A DNA stretch of 64,000 nucleotides, from the NCBI GenBank assembly GCA_023213315.1, contig JAKCPI010012441.1, forward strand, positions 124,001 to 188,000, given 5' to 3'. A program made the translations under genes and the position numbers. The stretch's first letter is position 1. Each line of letters opens with the position of its first letter. Positions 1-12,400 of the stretch are shown one piece after another. A model generated the notes under the pieces. That model worked only from the letters and a program-made list of their open reading frames with translations. It was not told the origin of the DNA and searched no databases. The DNA is from Euborellia annulipes. Taxonomy: Eukaryota > Arthropoda > Insecta > Dermaptera > Anisolabididae.

Positions 1-1006
1 ATTCACTGTCTGTCAAAATTCTAATCAGTCGTCTTTAAAAAGATCTTTTACTAATTTACCTTATTTTTATATTTATATTTGTTCTTATGATTAAATTAAG
101 ATTTTAAATCTAATCGCAAGAACAACAAAAGAATTTGCTATTACTCTGATATTACTGATGGAATGAATTTATTTAATTCCAGTAATTATGGAAATTAGAA
201 GAATTTGTAAAGATCATTACACCTAAATACATTCTAGGTATGTAAATCTTGAATGTGATTCTTGAAATTCATAAAAAAATTTTCCCGACAATTTTGTGAG
301 GAATATATACTGTATATATATATATACCATAGATACCCAAGATTGGGACTTTGATTGGAAAATTTTTTTTTAATTCACAAATTCAGAAAATGATTCCTAA
401 GAAATTAGTTTTCCTTGTGACATATAAAATTGATAAGATAATCGAGGCTTGGGAATCTATAAAATGTAATCTTAAAATGGATCCATAACCTATATCACTT
501 GAATTTAGTGAAATTTAAACGTGAATTATTTATTTATTCGTTGTTGACGAGCATTTGGGCTAATGCTGATGAAAACAAGTCGATGATAATTTCTCTGGAG
601 GGAGTTGACTGATAAATTCGATCCATCTCCACGAAATATATCTCCTCTTTATGGCTGAGCAGTTTTCACATTAAGTACACTATAAAATTGGACTAGATTT
701 ATTTCCTCTTATATTTTGAGTGCATCAAGCTAAGCAACGCTAGCAATTTCTTAGAATTTATAAAATTTGTAAGAGAAAATGTTCATAAGAAATTAAATAG
801 ATTTTAGATGACTTATAAAATAATGAACAAGTTTATGGGAAGGTAGAAATTCTTCGAAAAACAATTTATGGAAATTTTCCAAACATTAAGAATCATTAAG
901 GTATTTCAAAATAGATTGAAATGCCATCAAACCTATCAAAGAATTTTGATATAATAAAATTATACTTAGCTTAAATACTCCTGAAACATTTTTAATATGC
1001 CAATCC
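1..1006. other. AT-rich non-coding DNA upstream of first visible FNDC3 exon
   Basis: No open frame with coding character, RNA gene or terminal-repeat element was recognised on either strand. The stretch probably belongs to an FNDC3 intron, because the first exon in the window starts with a splice acceptor in mid-protein rather than with a start codon. A short TA run lies near 310-326. Confidence 0.5.
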
Positions 1007-1464
1007 ATCTAAAGGCGGCTACACTAGTAAACTTGACAAGCATGCACGTGCAATCTCTTTGTACAAGAGTCTGTAGAAGAATTTTGCGCAAACATTTCAA
1101 CTGTGCAAGCCGCCTGATGCTCGATTGAATTTTAATCATACACAAGCATATTTGCGCAATAAAAACTTTTTATAGGCTCGTCCGCTATTTTATAGACGAC
1201 TTGACATTTGATATTTATTTAAAATATATTAATTAATTTAAAATTTCAATTTAAATATTAATATTTATTGTGTCTCTGTTTAAAGTAAGTGAGTATTTCT
1301 TGTATTCTTCGAATAAATAACCTTCCGAGCTTGACATTTTTAGGTTAATTTTCGGCATAAGCAGTTTCTTGCACAAGCATGCCGAAGGGGATTTGTGCTT
1401 GTACAAAACATTTGCACATGCATACTTGTCAAGTGTGCAGTTACGTGTGTAGCCGCCTTTAGAT
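1007..1464. mobile_element. MITE-like element with terminal inverted repeats
   Basis: The ends match as inverted repeats beginning ATCTAAAGGCGGCTACAC. The similarity continues inward through a segment reading AACTTGACAAGCATGCACG on the left and its near complement on the right, so the arms are about 50 bp. No coding capacity is visible. The TIR begins near TAAAGG, so a 3-bp TAA/TTA target site is possible, but I could not settle the exact boundary or superfamily. Confidence 0.6.
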
Positions 1465-1615
1465 ACCAATGAGTAATTAGCAAAGATTTAAGATTTTGTT
1501 ATTTTTGATTAATTTATTCATTTTATCCTCAAATTATTATCTTTTGTTGATGATAAATGATGATGATGATGGTGATATTAAAGGTGACAATGTGACTAAG
1601 ACTATGTTTTTACAG

Positions 1616-1979
1616 GGCCCCGGCAACGGGTCGACGCAAGGTGGTCCACCCCCGCAGCCGTTCTTTGCGCCGCCCGGGTTACCGCCCTTTGCTGGGCCAC
1701 CACCGCCTCCGCCGCATTTTAGCCCTATCCCGATGGCGCACGTGGCACCAGCACCTCCCGGACAACCAGGCCGATCACCGCCGCCCGCTGCCTCACCCGC
1801 GGCAGCCGCTGCTGCTGCTGCCGCTGCCGCCGCCCAGCCTGCATCCACAGCAGCTGCACCTACCGCCCCCTATTTCAAAGATGAACGCCTACAGAAGCAG
1901 TACAACAAACTGAGGCGCAAACTCGAACTGAAACATCGTGCTGGCGAGAGACCCACTCCTCCAACCTCACCCAGAAAAG
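1616..1979 (+). CDS. FNDC3: FNDC3 exon a: proline/alanine-rich N-terminal region
   Basis: Acceptor TTTTTACAG precedes it and donor GTACTC follows; frame phase 0 at entry, 1 at exit. It encodes a proline-rich stretch, a run of 12 alanines written with mixed GCN codons, then KDERLQKQYNKLRRKLELKH and a PTPPTSPRK motif. The last two parts align with the FRDERSSKTYERLQKKLKDR and SSPPSSPQK region of vertebrate FNDC3A. A reading frame also runs antisense through the GC-rich part; it is a shadow. Confidence 0.9.
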
Positions 1980-3375
1980 GTACTCACCAACCCCCCCCCC
2001 CCTTCTTTTTCAACAGTCTAAAGTTTTGTAATAATCGACTCTTTGTCACCACGGAAACACACCCCGGGGTTTTCTTTCTTTTTATAAAAAAGCTGAACGC
2101 ATTAAAGGGATGTCAACTTCTTATTTGTCAAAAATGACTTTAATGAAATTTGATATTTTCAAATGTTATGAGTATCAATAACTTTTGAATAAACTTTTCA
2201 TTCCAAGGACGACACAAATAAAAGGCAACAAATTCCATACTATTTTACATGATCTAAATTATTAAATTTACTACTTATTGCTTTATACAAATGACTTAAT
2301 AATGTCTTAACCAATCTTTGAAGAGAGGGTAATGGAATGAAGATAAAGAAAATGGTTATGATTATAGATTTTTTGAAAAAATTGACTTGGGCCTCATAAG
2401 TTTCAAATTCCAAATTCAGATATTTTTATAATTTTTTTTGAATCACTCACATTAGAAAAAAAAATTACAGACTATAGCCTTTCAATCAAGAGGATTGAAC
2501 AAAAAAAAACTCGAGAACCCCTCTGAGCGATTTTATTAATTTAGAATGCATCTTCGGTTTTAATATTAATGTCCTAGTTCAATATAACATCACGAATACC
2601 TAGAATAATTTATTAATCTTGTCCAAAATTCTTTTAAATGAGAAATTCTTAACATATACTGTATAAGTTATGAATTACCATTTGTTGTATTATTTAAAAT
2701 TTATCGCCTAGAAATATCAAAAAAATTATTTAAAATATAGTGCCTTTGTTATGTGTCCAGTCCTTGAGAGTGACTATGATCTCATGGGGTGGAGAACCAG
2801 CCATAAACAGAGGATACGAAACAAGGCCGTGACAAACCCGCGCGAATTGTTTTCTCAGAGACAGACTATTTTTTTTTGTTAAGCAATAAAATATGTTTAA
2901 ACTTATAATAAAAATTGAGACATGAAATTTGTTATTTATATTTTTCTCAATTCTATTCACTTCACTATATAAGCCCACCTATTTGGATCTAACTTGACTG
3001 ACATTCTTTTTATTCACAGACCATCTGATGAAAATATCTCAATGGCATAGCTAAAATCCTGGAGTTCCCTTTAGCCTTTTTTCTAACTTTTTTTTAGAGG
3101 GTTGCTAACTTCTTCCAAATCGCGAGAACGTATGAATCTCCTCTTTCCACTCTTTGTCAGTCTGGGATCTGAGAAACGGTCCTCTTTGTCGGCCCTAAGC
3201 ACAGACACAAATGTTCATTAATATTTAAGCTTATATTTTATTTCTTAGAGGAAAAAAAAATCGTGCCACTCATCTTTAATTATAATTTTTTGTGGAAGGC
3301 AAAATATTATATTTGCATTTTAAAGTAGTAAGGATTAAATCTTGGCACATTTTTTTCCAACCTTTTAAAATTAAC

Positions 3376-3422
<47 letters not shown>

Positions 3423-6400
3423 TAATTCTGTTTAGCTTGTAGATGAAAGAGATAAGTTTGAAATTTTAGATGCATTGGGCGGGGCTTTTAAGAGAGTGAG
3501 AGAGAGAGGAAAAGGGCAAAGTTCTCTCTCTCTCTGGTTTCCTTGCGTTCTCGAAATCGATACTCAAATAATCACTAACGGGCAGCCGATTTGTCTTCTT
3601 GTTAGTAAAAAGAAAAGAAAAGACAACGTTGTGAAGAGGTGGTAAGAAGAAGACATTGACGATGACGGGTATTTGCTTTTGTTTGTTGTAGAACTAGTGA
3701 ACGGACTAGGGGGTCGTCGGGGTGGTGCCCACCCGCACGGCCCAGCACCCCCGGGCCACCTGCTGCACCCCCCGGGTACCTCACGGGCGGCGCCTCCGCC
3801 TTCTAGTGTTGGTACAAGTGAGGATGGTGAGGAAAGTAGCAGCCAGCATGATGAGGATGATGATGCCAGCCTCGCCATCGAAATTCTCAGCCGCCTCAAT
3901 CCACCCAAAGTATGAAACAACATTCATTTTAAAATTAAATTATAAATGAAAAAAGAAATAACTTTCAAGTCAAGTTGAAATATTAAAAAGAGTTCAGTTA
4001 AATAAATGTTTCTACTCACTTCAATACGTGCTTTCGAGGCTTTTAGCAAATGACGAAGAAAATAGCTAGAGAAATCAAGACCAAAATTTTTTATTTCCTA
4101 AATAAATCAACATGATGTGAAAGTTAATTTTTTTTTTATTTTCGTATTTATACATAAAAAGATCTGGTGTGACTGTCGCACAGCACACAACTTTCGATTA
4201 CCGAAGGTAAGGAAGTTGTGTACTGTGCTTGTCACACCAGATTTTTCGTGTCGAGATATATTTAGTTCCGCCGATATATTAGAATTCAAGATGTAAAATT
4301 TATAAGTATGGGAAAATATTTATATTTTTTTTACCAAGGCATCCATTTCACCTATCTTTCCTATGAAGTACAAGAGTAAAGTGGTCTTCAGAAGATTTCA
4401 ATGACAAAATGAGAATATACATTTTAAAGAGCATCTAATAAATAATTGATTTTTGAATTTTAATCAAAATCGTTGGAGCGAATTTTGAGAAAATCGAAAA
4501 AAACTGAAAAAGAACATCAGTAAAATACTAGTATTTTTTGGCCGATTTTGATTAAAAGCTTATTTTTACGCTCTATGAGGATGACTAACTTAGATATAAA
4601 ATTTCAATCTCCTAGTTCAATTCCTTCATGCTTTAAATTGTATCCAGGTACACACACACACAGCCAGACAGACCATGTCGCGAAAACCATTTTAAATTCA
4701 GGGGTCCTCAAAACGTGTATATCCATCAAAATCTCGACATCGAATTTTTGACATGAATTCAATACTTTCTCTAGTGGCCTATATATTAACATATAGGCTA
4801 TATAGAGGTAAGAGAAAGTAAAAAATTGATAATAAGAACAATTCATTTAAAATAATTTTGGGTCTTAAAGTTTCTTTTTTAAAAACCATAAAGGAACCTG
4901 TCATAGAAAATGGGATGGAACTTGATACAATTGTCTTTACACAACAAGTAACACAAGATCTCATTCTAAGATTAGAGTCCTAAGTAGCAATTCTATAGGA
5001 TTAAATCTGAGATGTACCTATATTATTATTTCCTTTAATATTTAGGTGTTGGTAAAGTAGTCTTCTAAATTTCCTTCCAGCGCTATTTTAAAATTTCTTT
5101 TCGATTTCTCTCAATAATATATCTTAAAAAGATATTTTCTTAATTATTCTAATTCTATTCTTGTTTTATTTTTTTATTTAAACCCACAATTTATAACTTA
5201 AATGTTTTCCATAAAGGATAGGATTAAATCCGAGATGTTCCTATATTATCATTTCCTTAAAGGATAGGACTAATTTTGAGAAAGTGAAAGAAATTTTAGA
5301 ATTTTCTGGTCAAATTCTTTATAAAAAAAAAAAAAAAAACATAGCAACACTCACACACACATTCAAACAGTCTTTTCGGCAACTCAGGCCATTTAAGACT
5401 TTAAACGATATCCGTTATTGATAATATACACATATTAGGGGTCCAGGCATTCTTATTTAAGCCATCTGGTATCCAAATGGCCTAAATAAAATCATCGGAC
5501 TGCCCGGGGTCCGAACCCGCAATGTTTGGTATACGAGGTTAGCACGCTAACCTCTACACCAAACCCCGAGGGCAAAAACATAGCTAATTTCCCTGTTTTT
5601 TTTTTTGTTTTTTTTTTTAACATTAAAGAAATCTGACAAAAACTTGATACTGTAAAGTTTCAAAAATACCTCATTCTTCAACAATGAATCTCTAGAAAAT
5701 AGTATAGATTCAGAAAAGCAAAAAAATAGGCAACCTATTATTTTAAATAAGATATATTTACTGAGGTTCAGTCACATTTATTTATATGATTTTCTAAAAT
5801 CTTGAAGAAGGTTGCAATGCGGGAAATAAACGTCGATCAACAATTAAAAATAAGAACTTTATAGAACTTGCTATATCACAACCAACACTACTTTTAATGG
5901 AGTAGATTTTTCGAACTCCCTAATTAGTCCAAAAATATATTGAAATTGTTTTTTTCTCAAATTTTTGACACAACTCTAACTTGAATTTTACATTTGTTAT
6001 ATTATAGAAATTAACAAAATGTTACTCACTGATCACGTTCTGTAAAAAATAATATAACAAATAAGTTTTATTCCCCTCAACAATATTTTATTTTTTTGAA
6101 CAAATGTAACGGAACATTTCTTTGAATACGTGGAACTCATACTAAAAAACGTTTTACCTGAACAAATAATTCAAAAGCAGGCATAGAAGAGAAAGAATAT
6201 ATTTACTTGTTTACATAAAGACTGAAGTTGTGTACTTTAAACCGGTCACTTTCTTATACTATCAATAATATCAATTTGAGAATTATTGGAAAACTCGATG
6301 TGTACGTTACCTAAAAAAATCCTTAGCTACTCTAACACTCTGAACTTTTTAACACCCCTAACTTGTGATTTTTCCTCCTGCAAAAATATTGTTGGACCAT

Positions 6401-9400
6401 CATAAATTTGATTTTATTACGAGGATAATTAGTTTAAAAGATTCTCTTCTATTTGTAAAAGAGATAAACTCAGCTTCCTTTTAACACTATTTTAAGATTA
6501 AACATTTAATACTAAGTGCATTAACACACCTGGTGCAAAATAAAAAGCTTTAGTTATAAATTATGTATTGCTGAGGGTTTCATGCAAACCCCTTGGTTCT
6601 CTTCCGACCGAATCTATTTAGGGAACCCCCTAGTTCAAATTTGTTGAAGAATGAAATGAAACAGACTTGGTTCCGCCTAAAATATATTTATAATCTTTAT
6701 GCCGATGTTTCAAGTGCTAAGCACCTCCTCCATCTTAAAAATTACAATATCGTGAATTCGTTAATAACTAAATTTAATTTATAATCTCTAATATATAAGA
6801 ACTAAAATAAAACGGCTTTTCTTAGTAAATTTACATAAGAACTCAAAGATTTCACTTGAATTTTTAGGATGACGTGCTTCTCCAAAAATTTGATCTTACT
6901 CTGACAGTACCTCTCAACCTATGCAAGAATATTCTTATGCTCTTCGAATAATATATTCCTTGGGGGCCGTCCACTTACGTAACGCCTTTTTTGATGATTT
7001 TCTTGACCCCTCCCCCATGTCTCAGTTAGTCAAATACAAAAAAAACCCCTACAAACATGTCCCAACATAAAACTACCCCCCTCCCCCCCCCCGAATAAAA
7101 TTTCTTAAACAAAATTCATATTTATTCAATTTTATAAATTCAACTTTAAATTGTTATGTCAAGAGAGATAGAGAACCCCCACCCCCGGGTCCCCCATGTC
7201 TCAATTAGTAACGTTCTGTCCAGACCCTTTCCCCCCCTAAAGCATAGGACGACCCCTTGTAGAATTTCTAACCCAGAATTAACAAATATCTGCAAATAGG
7301 GCGTTGATTAAAAAAAAAGACTCGCTGGGCAGAACGTCGACTTGCTGTATAGGAGATAGAGAAATAGGATCTTAAACCAGGGGATTCAATCTTAAGCTAA
7401 CAACACAGATTCCAGGTTGGAGGAGATGGATTTCTCAATCTTTGATAACTAAAGAAACACAAAATTTCTCTTATTTTTTTAATAGGACGAATTTAAATTG
7501 CACATCAAGTGGCCAAAAAATAAGAAAAATGTTGTGTTTCCTTATTTATAAATTGAAAAATCTGGTGTGACTGTCGCACAGCACACAACTTTCTCTTACC
7601 TTCGGTAATCGAAAGTTGTGTACTGTGCTTGTCACACCAGATTTTTTGTGTCGACATGTATTTAGTTCCCGGCAGTAGGGAATATTTGAATTCAGATGTA
7701 AAATTTATAAGTATGGGAAAATATTTATATTTTGTTACCATGGCAACCATTTCTCCTATCTTTTCTATGGAGTGCAAGAGTAAAGTGGTCTTCAAACAAT
7801 TTTGAGGGCAAAACGAGAATATACATTTGAAAGAGCATCTAAAAAATAATTGATTTTTGAATTTTAATCAAAATCGTTAGAGCGAATTTTGAGAAAATCG
7901 AAAAAAACTGAAAAAGTACATCAGTAAAGTACTAGTACTCTTTGGCCGATTTTGATTAAAAGCTTATTTTCCGGTCCCGGGGGTGTTTAACTTATATATA
8001 AAATTTCAGCCTCATAGCTCAATTCCTTCATGCTTAAAAGTGAACACAGACACACACACACACACACACACACACCCACACACCCACCCACCCACAGACA
8101 GACCATGTCGCGAAAACCACTTTTTGGATTCAGGGGACCTCAAAACGTGAAGATCCATCAAAATCTCGACATCGAATTTTTGACATGAATCCAATACTTT
8201 CTCTCTATATATATATTACATATATACATAGGTAAGAGAAAGTAAAAATCCATCTCCTCCAACCTGGAATTTGTGTAGTTAACTTAATAAAGAAATAGTA
8301 TTCTTTGGATTGAAACATAGGATCCCATCAGAAGTCGTGCAAGCTCTCACAAGGTGAGGAGTTGCAGTTATCGCCCTATGGACGTAAAGAAGGTCCCCTC
8401 TCAATGATGCAGTGTTCGGAAGTGAGTAGGCTGAGAGTCTCTCAACACCAACGTGTAGCCTACTCCTTTCGAAGACTGCATCATTGAGTCCATCCTCAAA
8501 CTAGGAGATCCCCACTCCTATAATAAGTTGAAACTAGTAAAAGGAACTAGTAAGTTCTCGGGTACACGGCCGGTTTGTGGTGGTGACCTGTGGTCGGTCG
8601 GATTTGAAGTGTGTGTCCCTTAATATAATTTGCATTAAAAAAAAAAATTACAGAATAGTAAAAAATTTTAATAGGTTTAGGGATTGAAGAAATGAATTTT
8701 TAAACAGTAAAAACTCCAATTCTTCTCTAAATCGAAAATTATTTACCTATCTTATTTTGAGATCAATTCCACTTCACTTCCTTTTATAAAATCACCTTAT
8801 AATCAAAACAACAAAAAAATTTTCGCTTAACTATTAGATTACACTTAATTTTAGTAATTTTTATTTCTTCACTTTTCCATCAAGTGCCTTTCTATAATCT
8901 CTCTTTTCTCAAATCATCCATCCTTCTTCCATCCGAAACCATCCGAAATCCGAAGATAATTCAAAATTCGCAACTCATCATTTCAAATCAACCAAAACAT
9001 TTATTTGTTAAATAATCTTTTTTTTATTAAATATTTAAGAGACTTGGTGAGAGACCCTTGAAGGGCCTCCTGTCTTCCGTTCAAGAGGTGGTGGGACATT
9101 AATCGTTTTATTTCACGCGCTTGTCTCCATGTGTTGTTTAATTTGTTCTTTAAGCCTTGAAATGGAAATTAACAACCGGAGAGATAACAAGAAAGTGTGA
9201 CTTGTTGAAAAAAAAAAATCACCGCCATTTCTTTTCAATTAAGACACATTTTTACCTCTGAAATAATACTCTACTAATCACTATAAAAACATCCAATCAA
9301 AATTCCCTTCTTTTTAAAGTTAAATTTATGTGATTATGATCGGATAAGGAAAAAGAAAGAATTGTAATATTTTTAACTTTCTCTTAGCTATATTTATGTA

Positions 9401-12400
9401 ATATATAGAGAGAAAGAATTGCGATCATGTCAAAAATTCACTGTCGAGATTTTGATGGAAATACATGTTTTGAGATCCCCTGAGTCCAGAAAAGTGGGTC
9501 CCTCCAATTGTCTTTCTGAGTGTGTGTGTGTATGTCCATTTTTAAGCATTAAGAAAATGAGCTATGAGGTTGAAATTTCATATCGGCAAAAAAGTACTAG
9601 TACTTTACTGACTGACTTTTTCAGTTTTTTTCGGTTTTTTCAAAATTGGCTCTAATGATTTTGATTAAAATTGATTAATCAATTATTTTTTAGATCCTCT
9701 TTAAAATGTATATTCCCATTTTGCTCTGAAAATTGTTTGAAGCATACTTTACTGATGTAGTATTTCAGATTTTTCAAATTCATTTTTTGTCTCTCCCTTC
9801 CATAGAGCCAATGCTAAATTCCTATGGGGATTTGCATGTTAATTTCAATTCAAAAGAGGGGTCGCTACCCTTTGGAACTTTTTACACATTTAAAAAAAAT
9901 ATCCAAATATGAACCCTGTTATGCAATGGTGTGTCAAAGACCAAATATCGAGTTTTGAGAAAATCAACAATAAAGTTTTTTGTTTACATTGGATTACATG
10001 TAATTTTTCATGTCAATTGTGCAAGTAACATTAAATATAAATTTTTTAGGACATATTTCATAAAAAAAACTATTAATTAAAGCATTTGAAACAATATTCT
10101 GTGCTTAACTCAATTTTGAATTTTTTGGTCTTTGACACACCATTGCATAACAGGGTCCATATAAGATTATAATTTTGAAAAATAACCATAGTTTATTTCA
10201 AACAGTCAACATTTAAAATACAAATGAAAACGCAAGCGGTAAAGTTTGGAACTAAGGTGCTATAGGAAACTAAAAATATATCTCGACACAAAAAAATTTT
10301 GTGTGACAAGCACAATACAAACTTTCGAATACCGTTGGTAAGAGAAAGATGTATGCTGTGCGACCAGACACACCAGATTTCTTTTTGGCGAAGAAAAAAT
10401 AACTTAAGGATTAGCCATCCTATTTCAAACAATAGTTTAGAAATTTAATTTAAATATAAGATACGATGAGTCAGAGGTGAGATATAAAACAAAAGATGTG
10501 CTCTTTTACAGGTGGTGGAGTTGCACGCGCGATCGGCGTTGATCGAATGGTCGCCCCCGGCGCGTACCAGCGACAGCGCCGAGTACAGTGACCGCGACCT
10601 TGTCTACGAGGTCATGCTCAGCGACAAGGGCAAGGAGGCCAAGTACAAGCCCATCTACAAGGGACCCAACTCGCTTTCCTGCCGGTCAGTGCCAGGGGAA
10701 AAACCCACACACCATCCAACTAACAAATAACTCGTCACCCTTCTCCTACCACCTACAGATATCCTTTTCAGACTATTTATACTATCAGACTATAGAAGAC
10801 CGTGACCCCAAGTGATATTTTCTTAATGCTCTTTTCTTCGACGGTACATATCTACATTCGGAATTTATATAAAACATTTGTTAAAAAGAAAAAAACCAAA
10901 TTTCTTTTTACGTCAAATTTTGATTGATTGGTATCTGATTCAATAAATTTTGTCGTCTGGGACGGGTTGCGCACTCTAGACCAGCGTTTTCCTACTCCAA
11001 GGGGAGGCGCGAATATTAGCCACAGCGAGCAATTTGCTAGTTTTATAAATAAAATAATAAATAAGTACAAAGAAAAAAAAATATTTTTTATATATTAAAA
11101 TTTTTTTTTTTTTTTATGAAATGGGAGTGGGGGGAGAGGCGTCATACGATTAAACATTTTTAATTGAGACGTTCAGTGGCGTAACTAGAAATTTAATTCG
11201 TGGAGGGGAGGGGTGTAGAGTTGTACTAAAACTATAAATTTTAGGATTTCGGGGGGAGAGGGGAAGACGTACTGCACCCCCCCCCCCCTTAGATACGTCA
11301 CTGAAGACGTTGTAACATAAAATTTGGAAACCACTGCCCTAGACCTTTGGTATCAGAACGAAAAAAATTGAATACAACTAGGAAGAAATTATCTTATGAA
11401 ATACATAAAAATAAATTTCTTCATAGAGATCCTTAAAATTGCCTTTCTAATTACTATTATAAGTTGAAATACATAAAAATAAATGTCGTGAAAACACCCA
11501 TCTAGAATCTCGTCATATTTTGACTCATCAGGAAATTTCCAATATGCTCTGTTTACAATACTTGTTCATCGAATAGATGACACTTAATTTAAAAAAAATT
11601 TAACGGGAAATGTTGATTAAAAATTTATAAATATATGCTAATAGGTAAAAGGGATTGTGTCTTAGTCTTTATCGCGTTTATTACAAATGAACTATAAATT
11701 AAATTTCCGAAAAAATTTGTTTTCTTTGGCATTTATAATTTAATTGAAAATTTATCTTAGTTTGTTCGTTTTTATACTTAATATCGGAATGGAATTTTTT
11801 CTTTGAAAAGAAAAATTTTCAACATCTAAATCAAAATTGATACTTCATCAGAACATTATAATCTCACTTAACTAGCATCGTTCAAGAATTATACTCGTAA
11901 AGCGAAACACTCGTTATGCAAAACAATAACATTCTCGCTATAGAGCTGTCCTCCCCATGACACAGACTGATGTAACATGCGCGTAATCCGGGACTTCCCC
12001 TCTCCTTATCACTTGTTATACAAAACGTCTTTCGTTAAACAAGTCATTCTTTTACAATTTGTTTGCTCGTTATCCGAATTACTTATTATGAGACCTAAGC
12101 GAGGGTCTACTGTATTTCCTATTTTCTTGAAATATTTTTTTCTCGTTTTTAACCAAATTTTTTGGTGATAACATTTATTTATCAAACATTTTTAAAAAAT
12201 CTCTAATTTCGGTTCACTTTTGGTAGGAGAATGTTCAAAATAATTTTTATTTTTTTTATTTTTTGAATTTCATATTTTTACTTGATACTGATGATCAAAA
12301 AAAAACACACTAGGGTATATTTAGGAAATTCTTAAATTAATTAACAAGGGATCGCCAAGTTGTCTTAAGCTATTACATCCTTGACCGAAGAAATAAAACA

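Noticed and set aside
1537..1848. Minus-strand Ala/Gly-rich protein
   Set aside because: It is the antisense shadow of the GC-rich Pro/Ala region of FNDC3 exon a.
5500..5576. tRNA gene on the minus strand
   Set aside because: A and B boxes are present but the acceptor arms do not pair and a SINE body follows, with relatives elsewhere in the window.
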